Counted from the stretch's first letter, positions 1 through 6,151 are shown. The stretch: DNA of 8,855 nucleotides from Aquificaceae bacterium (GCA_015487835.1 WFOY01000058.1:1-8855); one strand, 5' to 3'. Notes: generated by a model not told the origin, from the sequence alone. Program-made: numbers and translations.

Positions 1-1124
1 ACCTCCACCTGGAGACCTTTCACCTGCCTCAGCAACCTCCTTAGTCTCCTCGACCTTTTTAGCAGGGTCTCCTCCTTCTCGGTGATCATCCTGATAACGG
101 GTATGTCCTCGATCCTTCCCTCCATGTAGATCTTCAGAGTCATCTCGAGACCCGCGAGGGTAAGTTTGTCCACCCTCAGGGTTCTGAACATGGGGTTCTT
201 CTTCATTCTCTCAACGAGATCCTTCCTGCCGAGGATTATCCCCGCCTGTGGTCCTCCGAGGATCTTGTCCCCGCTTCCTGAGACCAGGTCCACACCTATA
301 TCTATACACCTCCTGAAGGAGATCTCGTCACCCTTGAGTCCAAGTTTCTCAAGGTCCACGAGGAGCCCGCTACCCGCATCGTAGTAAACGGGTACGCCCT
401 TTCTCCTGCCAAGGTCAACGATCTCCTCTAAGGAGGTGCTCTCCACAAACCCTTCCATGTAGAAGTTGCTCCTGTGAACCTTCATGAGCAGGGCTGTGTT
501 CTCGGAGATGGCCGACTCGTAGTCGGAGATCCTGGTTCTGTTTGTGGTGCCCACCTCCACCAGGTTGGCGCCTGAGCACCTCATTATGTCCGGTATCCTG
601 AAGCTCCCCCCTATCTCGACGAGCTCTCCCCTGGACACGACCACCTCCTTACCGGCCGCAAGGGTGTTGAGGACCAGGTAGACAGCCCCCGCGTTGTTGT
701 TCACCACAAGGGCAGCCTCCGCACCCGTGAGCTCCCTCAGATACCCTTCCACTATGGCGTTCCTGGAACCCCTCTTGCCCTTTTCGAGGTCAAATTCCAA
801 GTTCGAGTAGCTGGACCCTATCTCCCTTATGAACTCCACGACCTCCTCGGCCAGGGGGGACCTCCCCAGGTTGGTGTTTATCACCACACCCGTTGCGTTT
901 ATGACCCTCCTGAGCTTGGTCTTCTGGCCTTCCCTTATCCTCCTCTCCACCTCTTCGAATATGTCGTCTACAGAGTCCCTCCTCCCTTCCCTTATTTCCT
1001 TCCTGTACCTCTCGGTGACCTCCCTGGCCACCCTCTTGACCAGGTCCTCTGGAAAGGATCCCCTGAACCTCTCCAGTATCTTTGAGATCTGGGGTATGCT
1101 CCTTAGGAGTTCCTCCGACCTCAT
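1..1124 (-). CDS. selA: L-seryl-tRNA(Sec) selenium transferase, C-terminus outside the window
   Basis: SelA is a cytoplasmic PLP enzyme that converts Ser-tRNA(Sec) to Sec-tRNA(Sec) with selenophosphate. About 374 codons are visible; the family is around 450 residues, so roughly the last 75-80 are cut off by the window edge. Visible signatures are INATGVVINTNLGRS (about residues 75-89), VVNNNAGAVYLVLNTL (140-155), the TTN at 193-195, and SGSGDKILGGPQAG (282-295) with the PLP lysine K287. From memory, the A. aeolicus active site uses R86, T191/T192, D284, K285, R312 and R315. Here R88, T193/T194, D286, K287, R314 and R317 all fit with a +2 offset, so the enzyme looks intact as far as seen. The ATG at 1124 overlaps the permease stop as ATGA and has an AAGGA ribosome site 5 bases upstream, which implies translational coupling. 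There is no sign of frameshift. Confidence 0.97.
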   Translation of the reverse strand, partial: MRSEELLRSIPQISKILERFRGSFPEDLVKRVAREVTERYRKEIREGRRDSVDDIFEEVERRIREGQKTKLRRVINATGVVINTNLGRSPLAEEVVEFIREIGSSYSNLEFDLEKGKRGSRNAIVEGYLRELTGAEAALVVNNNAGAVYLVLNTLAAGKEVVVSRGELVEIGGSFRIPDIMRCSGANLVEVGTTNRTRISDYESAISENTALLMKVHRSNFYMEGFVESTSLEEIVDLGRRKGVPVYYDAGSGLLVDLEKLGLKGDEISFRRCIDIGVDLVSGSGDKILGGPQAGIILGRKDLVERMKKNPMFRTLRVDKLTLAGLEMTLKIYMEGRIEDIPVIRMITEKEETLLKRSRRLRRLLRQVKGLQVE

Positions 1125-2026
1125 ATTATCCTTATACCAAAGGTCTCCTTAATGTAGTCGCCGATCGTGTAGCCTATCCCCACGTAGATCAGAACAACCC
1201 CCAGCAGGATCCTAAGCTTTCTCTCCTTGAGAACTCTTGAGACCTGGGGGCCGATCAGAGACCCTACGGCTATACCCACCACCTCCAACCCCAGGAGGAC
1301 CGTATTTACCTCCGCACCCATCTTTATGTAGTTCCCTATGCTGACGACCATGGTTATGAGGATCGAGAGGGCACTCGTCCCAGGGGCTAAGAACATGGGT
1401 ATCCTCAGGACCGAGACCATGAAGGGAACTATCAGGAAGCCACCCCCCACGCCGAGGGCCGAGGAGACGACCGCCACCACGAACCCTGCCAGGACCGGGT
1501 AGATAGGGTTGAAGGAGTAAACCTTTCCGAGAAACTCAAACTCCACCCTGAACAGACCTGCCCTGATCGTTTTGAGATCGGACCTCCCCTTAGCTTGGAT
1601 CTCCCTCTCCAGGTCACTCATGGCCTTCTTCTCTTTCGACCAGAACACTTCGTGGAGTACCTTGAAGGCGACAAGCAGTGTGAACACACCGAAGAGGGGC
1701 TTGTAATCCCTAAGATCAGGGAGGAACCTGTAAGATACGGTGGACCCTATCAGGGCACCCGCTATGCTGCCGAGACCGAGCAACCCACCCAGTATCAGGA
1801 CAACCCTTCTCTGGCGTAGGTAGGAGGGGACGGCGACCAGCGTGGACGTGAGGATCATTATCTGGTTCATGACCTTTACCGTGTTCGCCTGGGGTATGCC
1901 GAAGATGGATATGTGTCCCACCCCTGCGAGTATGCCCCCAGCAGCACCCACCGAGGAGAACACGATCCCAACGAACATACCCCAGACCAGGGCTGTGATA
2001 GGGTTTACCTCTACCGGAGGTTGCAT
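1121..2026 (-). CDS. TauE/SafE family membrane permease, candidate selenium or sulfur anion transporter
   Basis: This 301-residue polytopic membrane protein has the two-fold pseudo-repeat of the TauE/SafE family. The first half carries VGAAGGILAGVGHISIFGI (26-44). The second half starts near residue 174 and carries ALGVGGGFLIVPFM (190-203), the family's glycine-rich signature, followed by APGTSALSILITMVVSIGNY. Hydrophobic segments lie near 10-36, 55-70, 75-97, 110-127, 176-203, 216-232, 243-262 and 271-288. A charged, probably cytoplasmic loop spans 129-172. The protein contains no cysteine. Known family members move sulfite, sulfoacetate or other small organic or sulfur anions. Its place directly before selA, with an ATGA overlap, suggests a role in selenium supply, but that is inference from context. 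The ATG at 2026 is the first possible start, because an in-frame TAA lies 12 to 10 bases upstream. No Shine-Dalgarno sequence precedes it, so a leaderless message or a start at Met17 is possible. Confidence 0.9.
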   Translation of the reverse strand: MQPPVEVNPITALVWGMFVGIVFSSVGAAGGILAGVGHISIFGIPQANTVKVMNQIMILTSTLVAVPSYLRQRRVVLILGGLLGLGSIAGALIGSTVSYRFLPDLRDYKPLFGVFTLLVAFKVLHEVFWSKEKKAMSDLEREIQAKGRSDLKTIRAGLFRVEFEFLGKVYSFNPIYPVLAGFVVAVVSSALGVGGGFLIVPFMVSVLRIPMFLAPGTSALSILITMVVSIGNYIKMGAEVNTVLLGLEVVGIAVGSLIGPQVSRVLKERKLRILLGVVLIYVGIGYTIGDYIKETFGIRII

Positions 2027-2045
2027 GGTGTTATTTTAATTAAAT
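2027..2045. promoter_or_regulatory. 19-bp divergent promoter gap between permease and lipoprotein/selB
   Basis: Only 19 AT-rich bases separate the two outward-facing ATG codons. They contain a perfect 10-bp palindrome, TTTAATTAAA, at 2035-2044. On the minus strand TAAAAT (2033-2038) is placed so that transcription would begin at or next to the permease ATG. On the plus strand TATTTT (2032-2037) is placed in the same way for the small ORF. Neither direction has a Shine-Dalgarno motif or a clear -35 box. The -10 calls are weak, because any AT-rich stretch would give similar matches. Confidence 0.4.
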
Positions 2046-2168
2046 ATGTATATAGCTATCGCCCTGATCCTCTTCCTGATCTTCTCCTGTGCGGGTAAGG
2101 TGGCCAGTAATAACGCCGACGTGGAAGTGGGTGTGATGGGCAAGGTGGAGATGAAGTACAGGCCATGA
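2046..2168 (+). CDS. Putative small lipoprotein (40 residues) coupled to selB
   Basis: I do not recognise a family. The reading frame begins MYIAIALILFLIFSCAGK: a short N-terminus, a hydrophobic core and IFSC as a possible lipobox, with the lipidated cysteine at residue 15. A mature tail of about 26 residues follows, ending in VEMKYRP. It looks like a minimal lipoprotein with a type II signal peptide. Codon choice (CTG, ATC, CTC, TTC, GCC) matches the neighbouring genes. Its TGA stop overlaps the selB ATG as ATGA, the same arrangement as permease-selA, which supports real translation. Against it: the ATG has no ribosome site and lies only 19 bp from the divergent permease start, so it would need a leaderless message. 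Alternatively this stretch is simply the selB 5' leader. Confidence 0.5.
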   Translation: MYIAIALILFLIFSCAGKVASNNADVEVGVMGKVEMKYRP

Positions 2169-3916
2169 AGTACGTCCTCTTTGCCACCGCAGGCCACGTT
2201 GACCACGGGAAGACGACCCTGATAAAGACCCTCACAGGCATAGACACAGATAGACTCCCTGAGGAGAAGAGGAGGGGGCTCAGCATCGACATAGGCATAG
2301 CCTACATTGACTTCCCAGAGGTGGACCTCAGGGTGGAGATAATAGATGTCCCAGGTCACGAGAGGTTCATCAAAAACGCCGTGGCCGGCCTCTCCTCAGC
2401 GAGGGGTCTGATCCTTGTGGTGGACGCCACCGAGGGCGTCATGGACCAGACCGTGGATCATCTCAGGGTGGCCAAGTCCCTGGGGATAACTAAGGGTGTT
2501 GCGGTCCTCACCAAGATAGACAGATCGGACCAAGAACTCCTTGCACTCGCCGAGGAGGACCTGAGGTCTCTCTTGAGATCCGAGGAGATCGACCTTCCCG
2601 TTGTTAAGGTCTCTGCGGTAACGGGGGAGGGTCTGGACCTCCTGAAGAAGACCCTTAAGGAGGTGGCCCTGGGGACTATCTCCGACGCCGAGGAAAAACC
2701 TTTAAGGATACTCGTGGACTCTGCCTTCACCGTGAAAGGACACGGGACAGTCCTCAGGGGGAGCTGCGTAGAAGGTTATGTGGAGGAGGGTGACAGGGTC
2801 GTTGTAGAACCTATAGGAGTGGTGGCGAGGGTGAGGAGGATCCAAAACCACGGGGAGTTTGTGAAAAAGGCCGTCGCGGGAGAGCGTGTCGCCCTCAACC
2901 TGCCTGAGGTTGACAAGGGGTCTGTGGAGAGGGGTTTTTGGGTCCTGAGGCCCGGGACCTATGAGAGATCTGAGAACCTGATCCTGAAGTTGGACGCGGA
3001 GGTGAGCCCAAGGGGGGTCCACTACCTCTTCTTCGGCATGAGGGAGGTGAGGGCGAGGCTGAGAAGGGTTGAGGGCAGTATATACCTGGTGAGGACAGAC
3101 CAGCCTGTGGTGGCCAGGAGGGGGGACAGGGTGGTGGTGATGAACTCGGAGGGAAGGTTCCTGGGAGGAGGTGAGGTCCTCCACCCCAGCGTAAGGATCA
3201 CTAAGAAGAAGTTCGTTAAGGAAAACCTGGAGGACCTTCTGAACTCCTTTGGTACCTACCTCCTGAGGGAGAGAGGGTCCGAGGGCCTCAGGCCCTCCCT
3301 AATGAAGAGGCTGACCTGGGAGGAACCTGACCACAGAACCCTTAAAGAAAGAGGCGTTAAGGTGGGTGACCGTTTCTACCTTAAGGAGTACCTTGAGGAT
3401 CTCTTCCAAAGACTTGCCAGGTTTTTAGACCGGGAGTTCGAGAAGGACACCTACGGTGTGGAGAAAGAGGTGATCAAAAAGAGGTTCGGTATAGATGAGG
3501 ACCTCTTAGAACACCTCGTAGAGAGGACACAAAGATACAGGATCGTAGAGGGTCTCGTGGTGAGCGAGGAGAGGAGCGACCTGACCGCCCTTCCCCAGTT
3601 CAGAAAGCTCTTGGATCTTCTGAAGGAAGGCATAAAGGAGGAGAGGGAACTGACCGGAGAGGGCGTGCCTAAGGAGGTACTGAACCTGGCTGTAAAGAAA
3701 AAGCACGTCCACAGGATAGGTGAGTTCCTGATCCTATCCGACGACCTCCTCAAGGACTACACCCGCAGGCTGAGATCTCTAGGTGAGACCTTCGACGTCC
3801 AGGCCGCTAAGAGGACCCTGGGACTCTCCAGGAAGTACCTGATACCGCTCCTTGAGTACTTAGACCACCTTGGCCTCACCGTTAGGGAGGGTAACCTGAG
3901 GAGGTGGAGGCGCTAA
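2165..3916 (+). CDS. selB: Selenocysteine-specific translation elongation factor SelB
   Basis: SelB is a cytoplasmic GTPase that binds Sec-tRNA(Sec) and the SECIS hairpin and delivers selenocysteine to the ribosome at UGA. The 583 residues match the usual size (E. coli 614). GTPase motifs are G1 GHVDHGKT (10-17), the G2 region RGLSIDIG (37-44), G3 DVPGHE (61-66), G4 TKID (116-119) and G5 SAVTGEG (150-156). Beta-barrel domains follow, with KGHGTVLRG (191-199) opening domain II. The C-terminal part has winged-helix repeats that end in the typical SelB WH4 segment: FDVQAAKRTLGLSRKYLIP (543-561) and LLEYLDHLGLTVREGN (562-577). This last domain reads the SECIS hairpin, here that of fdhA downstream. 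The start is fixed by the family's usual MKYV..TAGHVDHGKT opening. The ribosome site is poor (GGTGGAG at 2144-2150 is too far), which fits coupling to the small ORF upstream. Confidence 0.98.
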   Translation: MKYVLFATAGHVDHGKTTLIKTLTGIDTDRLPEEKRRGLSIDIGIAYIDFPEVDLRVEIIDVPGHERFIKNAVAGLSSARGLILVVDATEGVMDQTVDHLRVAKSLGITKGVAVLTKIDRSDQELLALAEEDLRSLLRSEEIDLPVVKVSAVTGEGLDLLKKTLKEVALGTISDAEEKPLRILVDSAFTVKGHGTVLRGSCVEGYVEEGDRVVVEPIGVVARVRRIQNHGEFVKKAVAGERVALNLPEVDKGSVERGFWVLRPGTYERSENLILKLDAEVSPRGVHYLFFGMREVRARLRRVEGSIYLVRTDQPVVARRGDRVVVMNSEGRFLGGGEVLHPSVRITKKKFVKENLEDLLNSFGTYLLRERGSEGLRPSLMKRLTWEEPDHRTLKERGVKVGDRFYLKEYLEDLFQRLARFLDREFEKDTYGVEKEVIKKRFGIDEDLLEHLVERTQRYRIVEGLVVSEERSDLTALPQFRKLLDLLKEGIKEERELTGEGVPKEVLNLAVKKKHVHRIGEFLILSDDLLKDYTRRLRSLGETFDVQAAKRTLGLSRKYLIPLLEYLDHLGLTVREGNLRRWRR

Positions 3917-4974
3917 GCTGTCAGCTTCCTTATCCTGTACACGAAGGTGTCCGGTTCCAGCCAGTTTAGAGGGGTTCCGTCCACCTCCGCGTAGGGGTAG
4001 CCGAAGAAGTTGAGGGGTTTCTCCTTCTGCTCCGGTTCTAAGACGAAGTCCCTGGCCCAGTTGTAGGCGACCCAGTGAGGGTCCCAGCTCCCGAAGAGGT
4101 AAACCTTGGCGAACTCCACCTTGGGGTGGTCCTTGGGTAGCTTTTCTTTTAGCACTATCTTGGTTACGTCAGCCGGGTCCACGGGTATCCACTCACCCGC
4201 CCAGAACTCCGCCCTGCAGTGCTGGGCCTTCGTGAGATCTTTAGATCCGGGCTTTATAGATAGACCTATGGAAAGTTCGGAGGGGAGCACCCTTATACCG
4301 AAGACCTCCCTTGCAGGTATGCCCACCGACCTGCACATGGCAACAAATATAGAGCTCTGGTCCGCGCACTTCCCTCCTATCTTCCCTGTCTCTTCAAGCA
4401 TGGTGAGGAGATCATTAACATTACCAAGACCGCAACCTTTGACCTTAGGATCCCTGTAAGTGTTCTCGGCAACCCACTTGTGGATCGCCCACGCCTTCTG
4501 GGTCATAGTCCTCATCCCCTTTGTTATCTCAGTGGCGAGTTCCTTCACCTTGCCCTCGGTAGGTATGTGAGGGCTGGGCTCTAAGTACTTCTTCAGATGT
4601 CTGGGGACCCTGAAGTTCCCGTCCACCACGCTGACCTTCCTGGGTCTGAACTCCACGCCCACCTTTACCTCCATCCTCTTGGGACCCGTTCCCTTCGGAA
4701 ACTCAGCGTAGAGTATGGGAGTTCCGTAAACCCTCTCCCTGTGCACCGAGGCCCTTCTGTAGGTGCCCGATATATCGAGGCCGATCATCCTCTGGTAGTC
4801 GGTGTCCACGGGTATGGGTACCCAGAGCCTGGTCTCACCCTTGTAAGGGATATCTATCTCGTACTTGAAGATCACCCTCCTTCCAGCACTTCCTCCGGAC
4901 AGGGACAGTTTGGGCATAAGAAGTGTGGAAACCCCGGCCACCGCGGATAGTTTTATGAGATCCCTCCTGTTCAT
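3913..4974 (-). CDS. Tat-exported transglutaminase-like (papain-fold) domain protein
   Basis: This 353-residue protein opens with MNRRDLIKLSAVAGVSTLLM, a twin-arginine signal (RRDLIK) plus hydrophobic core, so it is probably folded in the cytoplasm and exported to the periplasm. Residues about 33-110 look like a beta-rich N-terminal domain. Residues about 155-270 are the transglutaminase-like core: AIHKWVAENTYRD (163-175), then GGKCADQSSIFVAMCRSVG (200-218) with C203, QHCRAEFW (251-258) with H252, and PVDPAD (264-269) with D266. These form a complete Cys-His-Asp triad. Bacterial relatives mostly act as proteases or peptide amidases rather than crosslinkers; the substrate cannot be told here. 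An excellent ribosome site (GGGAGGTG, complement of 4983-4990) precedes the ATG. Its TAG stop overlaps the selB TAA by 4 bp, and it is divergent from lysR, which may regulate it. Confidence 0.88.
   Translation of the reverse strand: MNRRDLIKLSAVAGVSTLLMPKLSLSGGSAGRRVIFKYEIDIPYKGETRLWVPIPVDTDYQRMIGLDISGTYRRASVHRERVYGTPILYAEFPKGTGPKRMEVKVGVEFRPRKVSVVDGNFRVPRHLKKYLEPSPHIPTEGKVKELATEITKGMRTMTQKAWAIHKWVAENTYRDPKVKGCGLGNVNDLLTMLEETGKIGGKCADQSSIFVAMCRSVGIPAREVFGIRVLPSELSIGLSIKPGSKDLTKAQHCRAEFWAGEWIPVDPADVTKIVLKEKLPKDHPKVEFAKVYLFGSWDPHWVAYNWARDFVLEPEQKEKPLNFFGYPYAEVDGTPLNWLEPDTFVYRIRKLTA
3915..3927. repeat. 13-bp palindrome at the convergent selB / transglutaminase junction
   Basis: AAGCTG-T-CAGCTT has perfect 6-bp arms and sits directly on the tail-to-tail overlap of the two stop codons. 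As RNA it could form only a 4-bp AAGC/GCTT stem with a 5-base loop, and no U-tract follows, so it is a poor intrinsic terminator. It is noted because the two convergent genes leave no other room for a termination signal. Confidence 0.35.
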
Positions 4975-5015
4975 GGGGAAACACCTCCCTTTATACCTAT
5001 AATAATAGGTGTTGA
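4975..5015. promoter_or_regulatory. 41-bp divergent control region with a 16-bp dyad (4995-5010)
   Basis: The gap between the transglutaminase gene (leftward) and lysR (rightward) holds the dyad ACCTAT-AATA-ATAGGT at 4995-5010. Inside it, on the plus strand, is a perfect TATAAT at 4998-5003. The dyad also covers most of the lysR ribosome site AGGTG (5007-5011). On the other strand the transglutaminase ribosome site lies at 4983-4990. A protein bound to the dyad would cover promoter elements for both genes and the lysR translation start, a layout typical of autoregulated LysR genes. The TATAAT is so close to the lysR ATG that the message would have little or no leader, so the promoter call is uncertain. 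Confidence 0.5.
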
Positions 5016-5930
5016 ATGCTTAGGGACATAGATCTTAGGCTCCTTGAGATCTTCTGCTGCGTTTACGAAAAGAGGAGCCTAACAGAGGCTACCAAATGTC
5101 TCCACGCCTCCCAGTCGACCCTCTCCTTCCACCTTAAGAACCTCGAAAAGCAAGTAGGCCAGAGGCTCTTCTACAGGAGGGGGAAACAGCTTGTCCCTAC
5201 GACCATAGCGGACAGGCTCTACGACTACGCGAAGGAGCTCATGGAGTTCAAGCTAAGGCTCATAGAGGACATAGGGAGGTTCTCGGGAAGAAGGAGTGGC
5301 GTGGTGAGGATAGGGGCAAGCAGCATACCCGGAAACTACATACTCCCCAACCTGATAGGTGAGTTCGTGAGCAACTTCAGAGGCAACATAAGTACAGAGT
5401 TCTACATAGGAGACAGCGAGAGCGTTTATAGAGGTGTGGCTGAGGGCAGGCTGGACTTCGGTGTGGTAGGTTACCTTCAGGAGAGGAGGAACGTGGACTT
5501 TGTGAAGTTCTACGACGACAGGATATGGGTCGTGGCCAATCCCGAGTTTGAGGACAGGACCTACACCTTGGAGGACCTCATGGAGATGCCTCTGGTGATC
5601 AGGGAAGAAGGTTCGGGGACCAGGATGAAGGTGGAGGAGGCCCTCAGACACCACGGACTCTCCCTGTCTGACATGAACGTTATAGCGACCGTCGGGAGCA
5701 ACGAGGCGATAAAGGTGATCCTAAGGCACATTAAAGCCTTCTCCTTCCTGTCCAACTTCTGCGTTAAGGGGGACCAGTACCTTATAAAGTTGAGGGTCTC
5801 CAGGCTCGAACCCATACTGAGGAGTTTTTACCTCATAAGAGACAGGACAAGACCCCTATCACCTGCCGCCCAGGAACTGATCGAGTTTCTCACCACAAAG
5901 GCTAAAACGATGTTTGATTTTGAATATTGA
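5016..5930 (+). CDS. LysR-type transcriptional regulator, selenium-metabolism-associated type
   Basis: This 304-residue cytoplasmic DNA-binding regulator has an N-terminal winged helix-turn-helix (about 6-65) containing LTEATKCLHASQSTLSFHLK (22-41) and NLEKQVGQRLFYRRG (42-56). A linker helix (66-90) leads to a periplasmic-binding-like effector domain (about 94-295). Telling segments are IGASSIPGNYILP (99-111), IREEGSGTRMKVEEAL (195-210) and RSFYLIRDRTRPLSPAAQE (269-287). The GAS.IPG.Y.LP, REEGSGTR and RSFYL...R.LSPAA pattern is what I recall of the NCBI-named selenium metabolism-associated LysR family, which fits its place between selB and a selenoprotein gene. Full length, intact. The ATG at 5016 has AGGTG upstream with a short 4-base spacing. 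Cysteines at 14, 15, 28 and 249 are notable but of unknown role. Likely targets are the divergent gene, itself and fdhA. Confidence 0.9.
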   Translation: MLRDIDLRLLEIFCCVYEKRSLTEATKCLHASQSTLSFHLKNLEKQVGQRLFYRRGKQLVPTTIADRLYDYAKELMEFKLRLIEDIGRFSGRRSGVVRIGASSIPGNYILPNLIGEFVSNFRGNISTEFYIGDSESVYRGVAEGRLDFGVVGYLQERRNVDFVKFYDDRIWVVANPEFEDRTYTLEDLMEMPLVIREEGSGTRMKVEEALRHHGLSLSDMNVIATVGSNEAIKVILRHIKAFSFLSNFCVKGDQYLIKLRVSRLEPILRSFYLIRDRTRPLSPAAQELIEFLTTKAKTMFDFEY

Positions 5931-5965
5931 AAAAATAAAACGTGAATGTGGATAATTTCAATATT
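5923..5965. repeat. 10-bp inverted repeat overlapping the lysR stop
   Basis: AATATTGAAA (5923-5932) and TTTCAATATT (5956-5965) are perfect reverse complements separated by 23 bases. The left arm contains the lysR TGA stop (5928-5930). With only two GC pairs per arm the hairpin would be weak, especially in a thermophile, so a protein-binding site is at least as likely as a terminator. Confidence 0.45.
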
Positions 5966-5972
5966 AGGGAAA
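5956..5972. promoter_or_regulatory. Candidate LysR-type binding box (T-N11-A dyad)
   Basis: TTTC-N9-GAAA forms a dyad whose inner bases fit the T-N11-A rule for LysR regulators (T5958 and A5970). It lies just after lysR and about 120-150 bases before the putative fdhA promoter. The motif is short and the region is AT-rich, so chance occurrence is a real possibility. Confidence 0.3.
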
Positions 5973-5978
5973 AGCTAT

Positions 5979-5988
5979 ATTTCGAAAT
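5979..5988. repeat. Perfect 10-bp palindrome ATTTCGAAAT
   Basis: A self-complementary decamer lies seven bases after the TTTC-N9-GAAA dyad and shares its TTTC/GAAA half-sites. The two together could form a two-site regulator array, as LysR proteins often use recognition and activation sites side by side. Confidence 0.3.
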
Positions 5989-6091
5989 TAAAAAATAAGC
6001 ATAAAAACATAAATTCTGTGGCTCCTTAACTTGACCATACCCAACCTTACCTCCGGTTCTCTCAACATTTAACCTGTTTTAGATCAGCTTT

Positions 6092-6121
6092 TTGCCTTTC
6101 CCGTGCCTGCGGTCCTATACT
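6092..6121 (+). promoter_or_regulatory. Candidate sigma-70-type promoter for fdhA
   Basis: TTGCCT (6092-6097) and TATACT (6116-6121) are separated by 18 bases and match the housekeeping consensus at 4 of 6 and 5 of 6 positions. Transcription would start near 6128, leaving a leader of about 30 bases that includes the fdhA ribosome site. The -10 box lies inside a GTCCT-N7-AGGAC dyad (6112-6128), which could be an operator. Confidence 0.45.
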
Positions 6122-6140
6122 TAAGGACAGATCCACCAGG

Positions 6141-6151
6141 AAAGGGGGGTG
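6141..6151 (+). promoter_or_regulatory. Strong ribosome binding site of fdhA
   Basis: AAAGGGGGGTG lies 5 bases before the ATG at 6157 and closely resembles AAGGAGGTG. It decides the start: a longer frame from GTG at 6103 would bury the twin-arginine signal behind 18 extra residues and has no comparable site. Confidence 0.8.

Noticed and set aside
829..1152. 107-codon plus-strand ORF over the start of selA.
   Set aside because: Ser/Leu-rich antisense translation of selA with no ribosome site and no recognisable motif.
2702..3184. 160-codon minus-strand ORF inside selB.
   Set aside because: Proline- and histidine-rich translation with no recognisable domain, fully within a confidently identified gene; an antisense shadow.
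6018..6034. TGGC...TTGAC resembling a sigma-54 promoter upstream of fdhA.
   Set aside because: The spacing is off by one and the required GC of the -12 element is absent.
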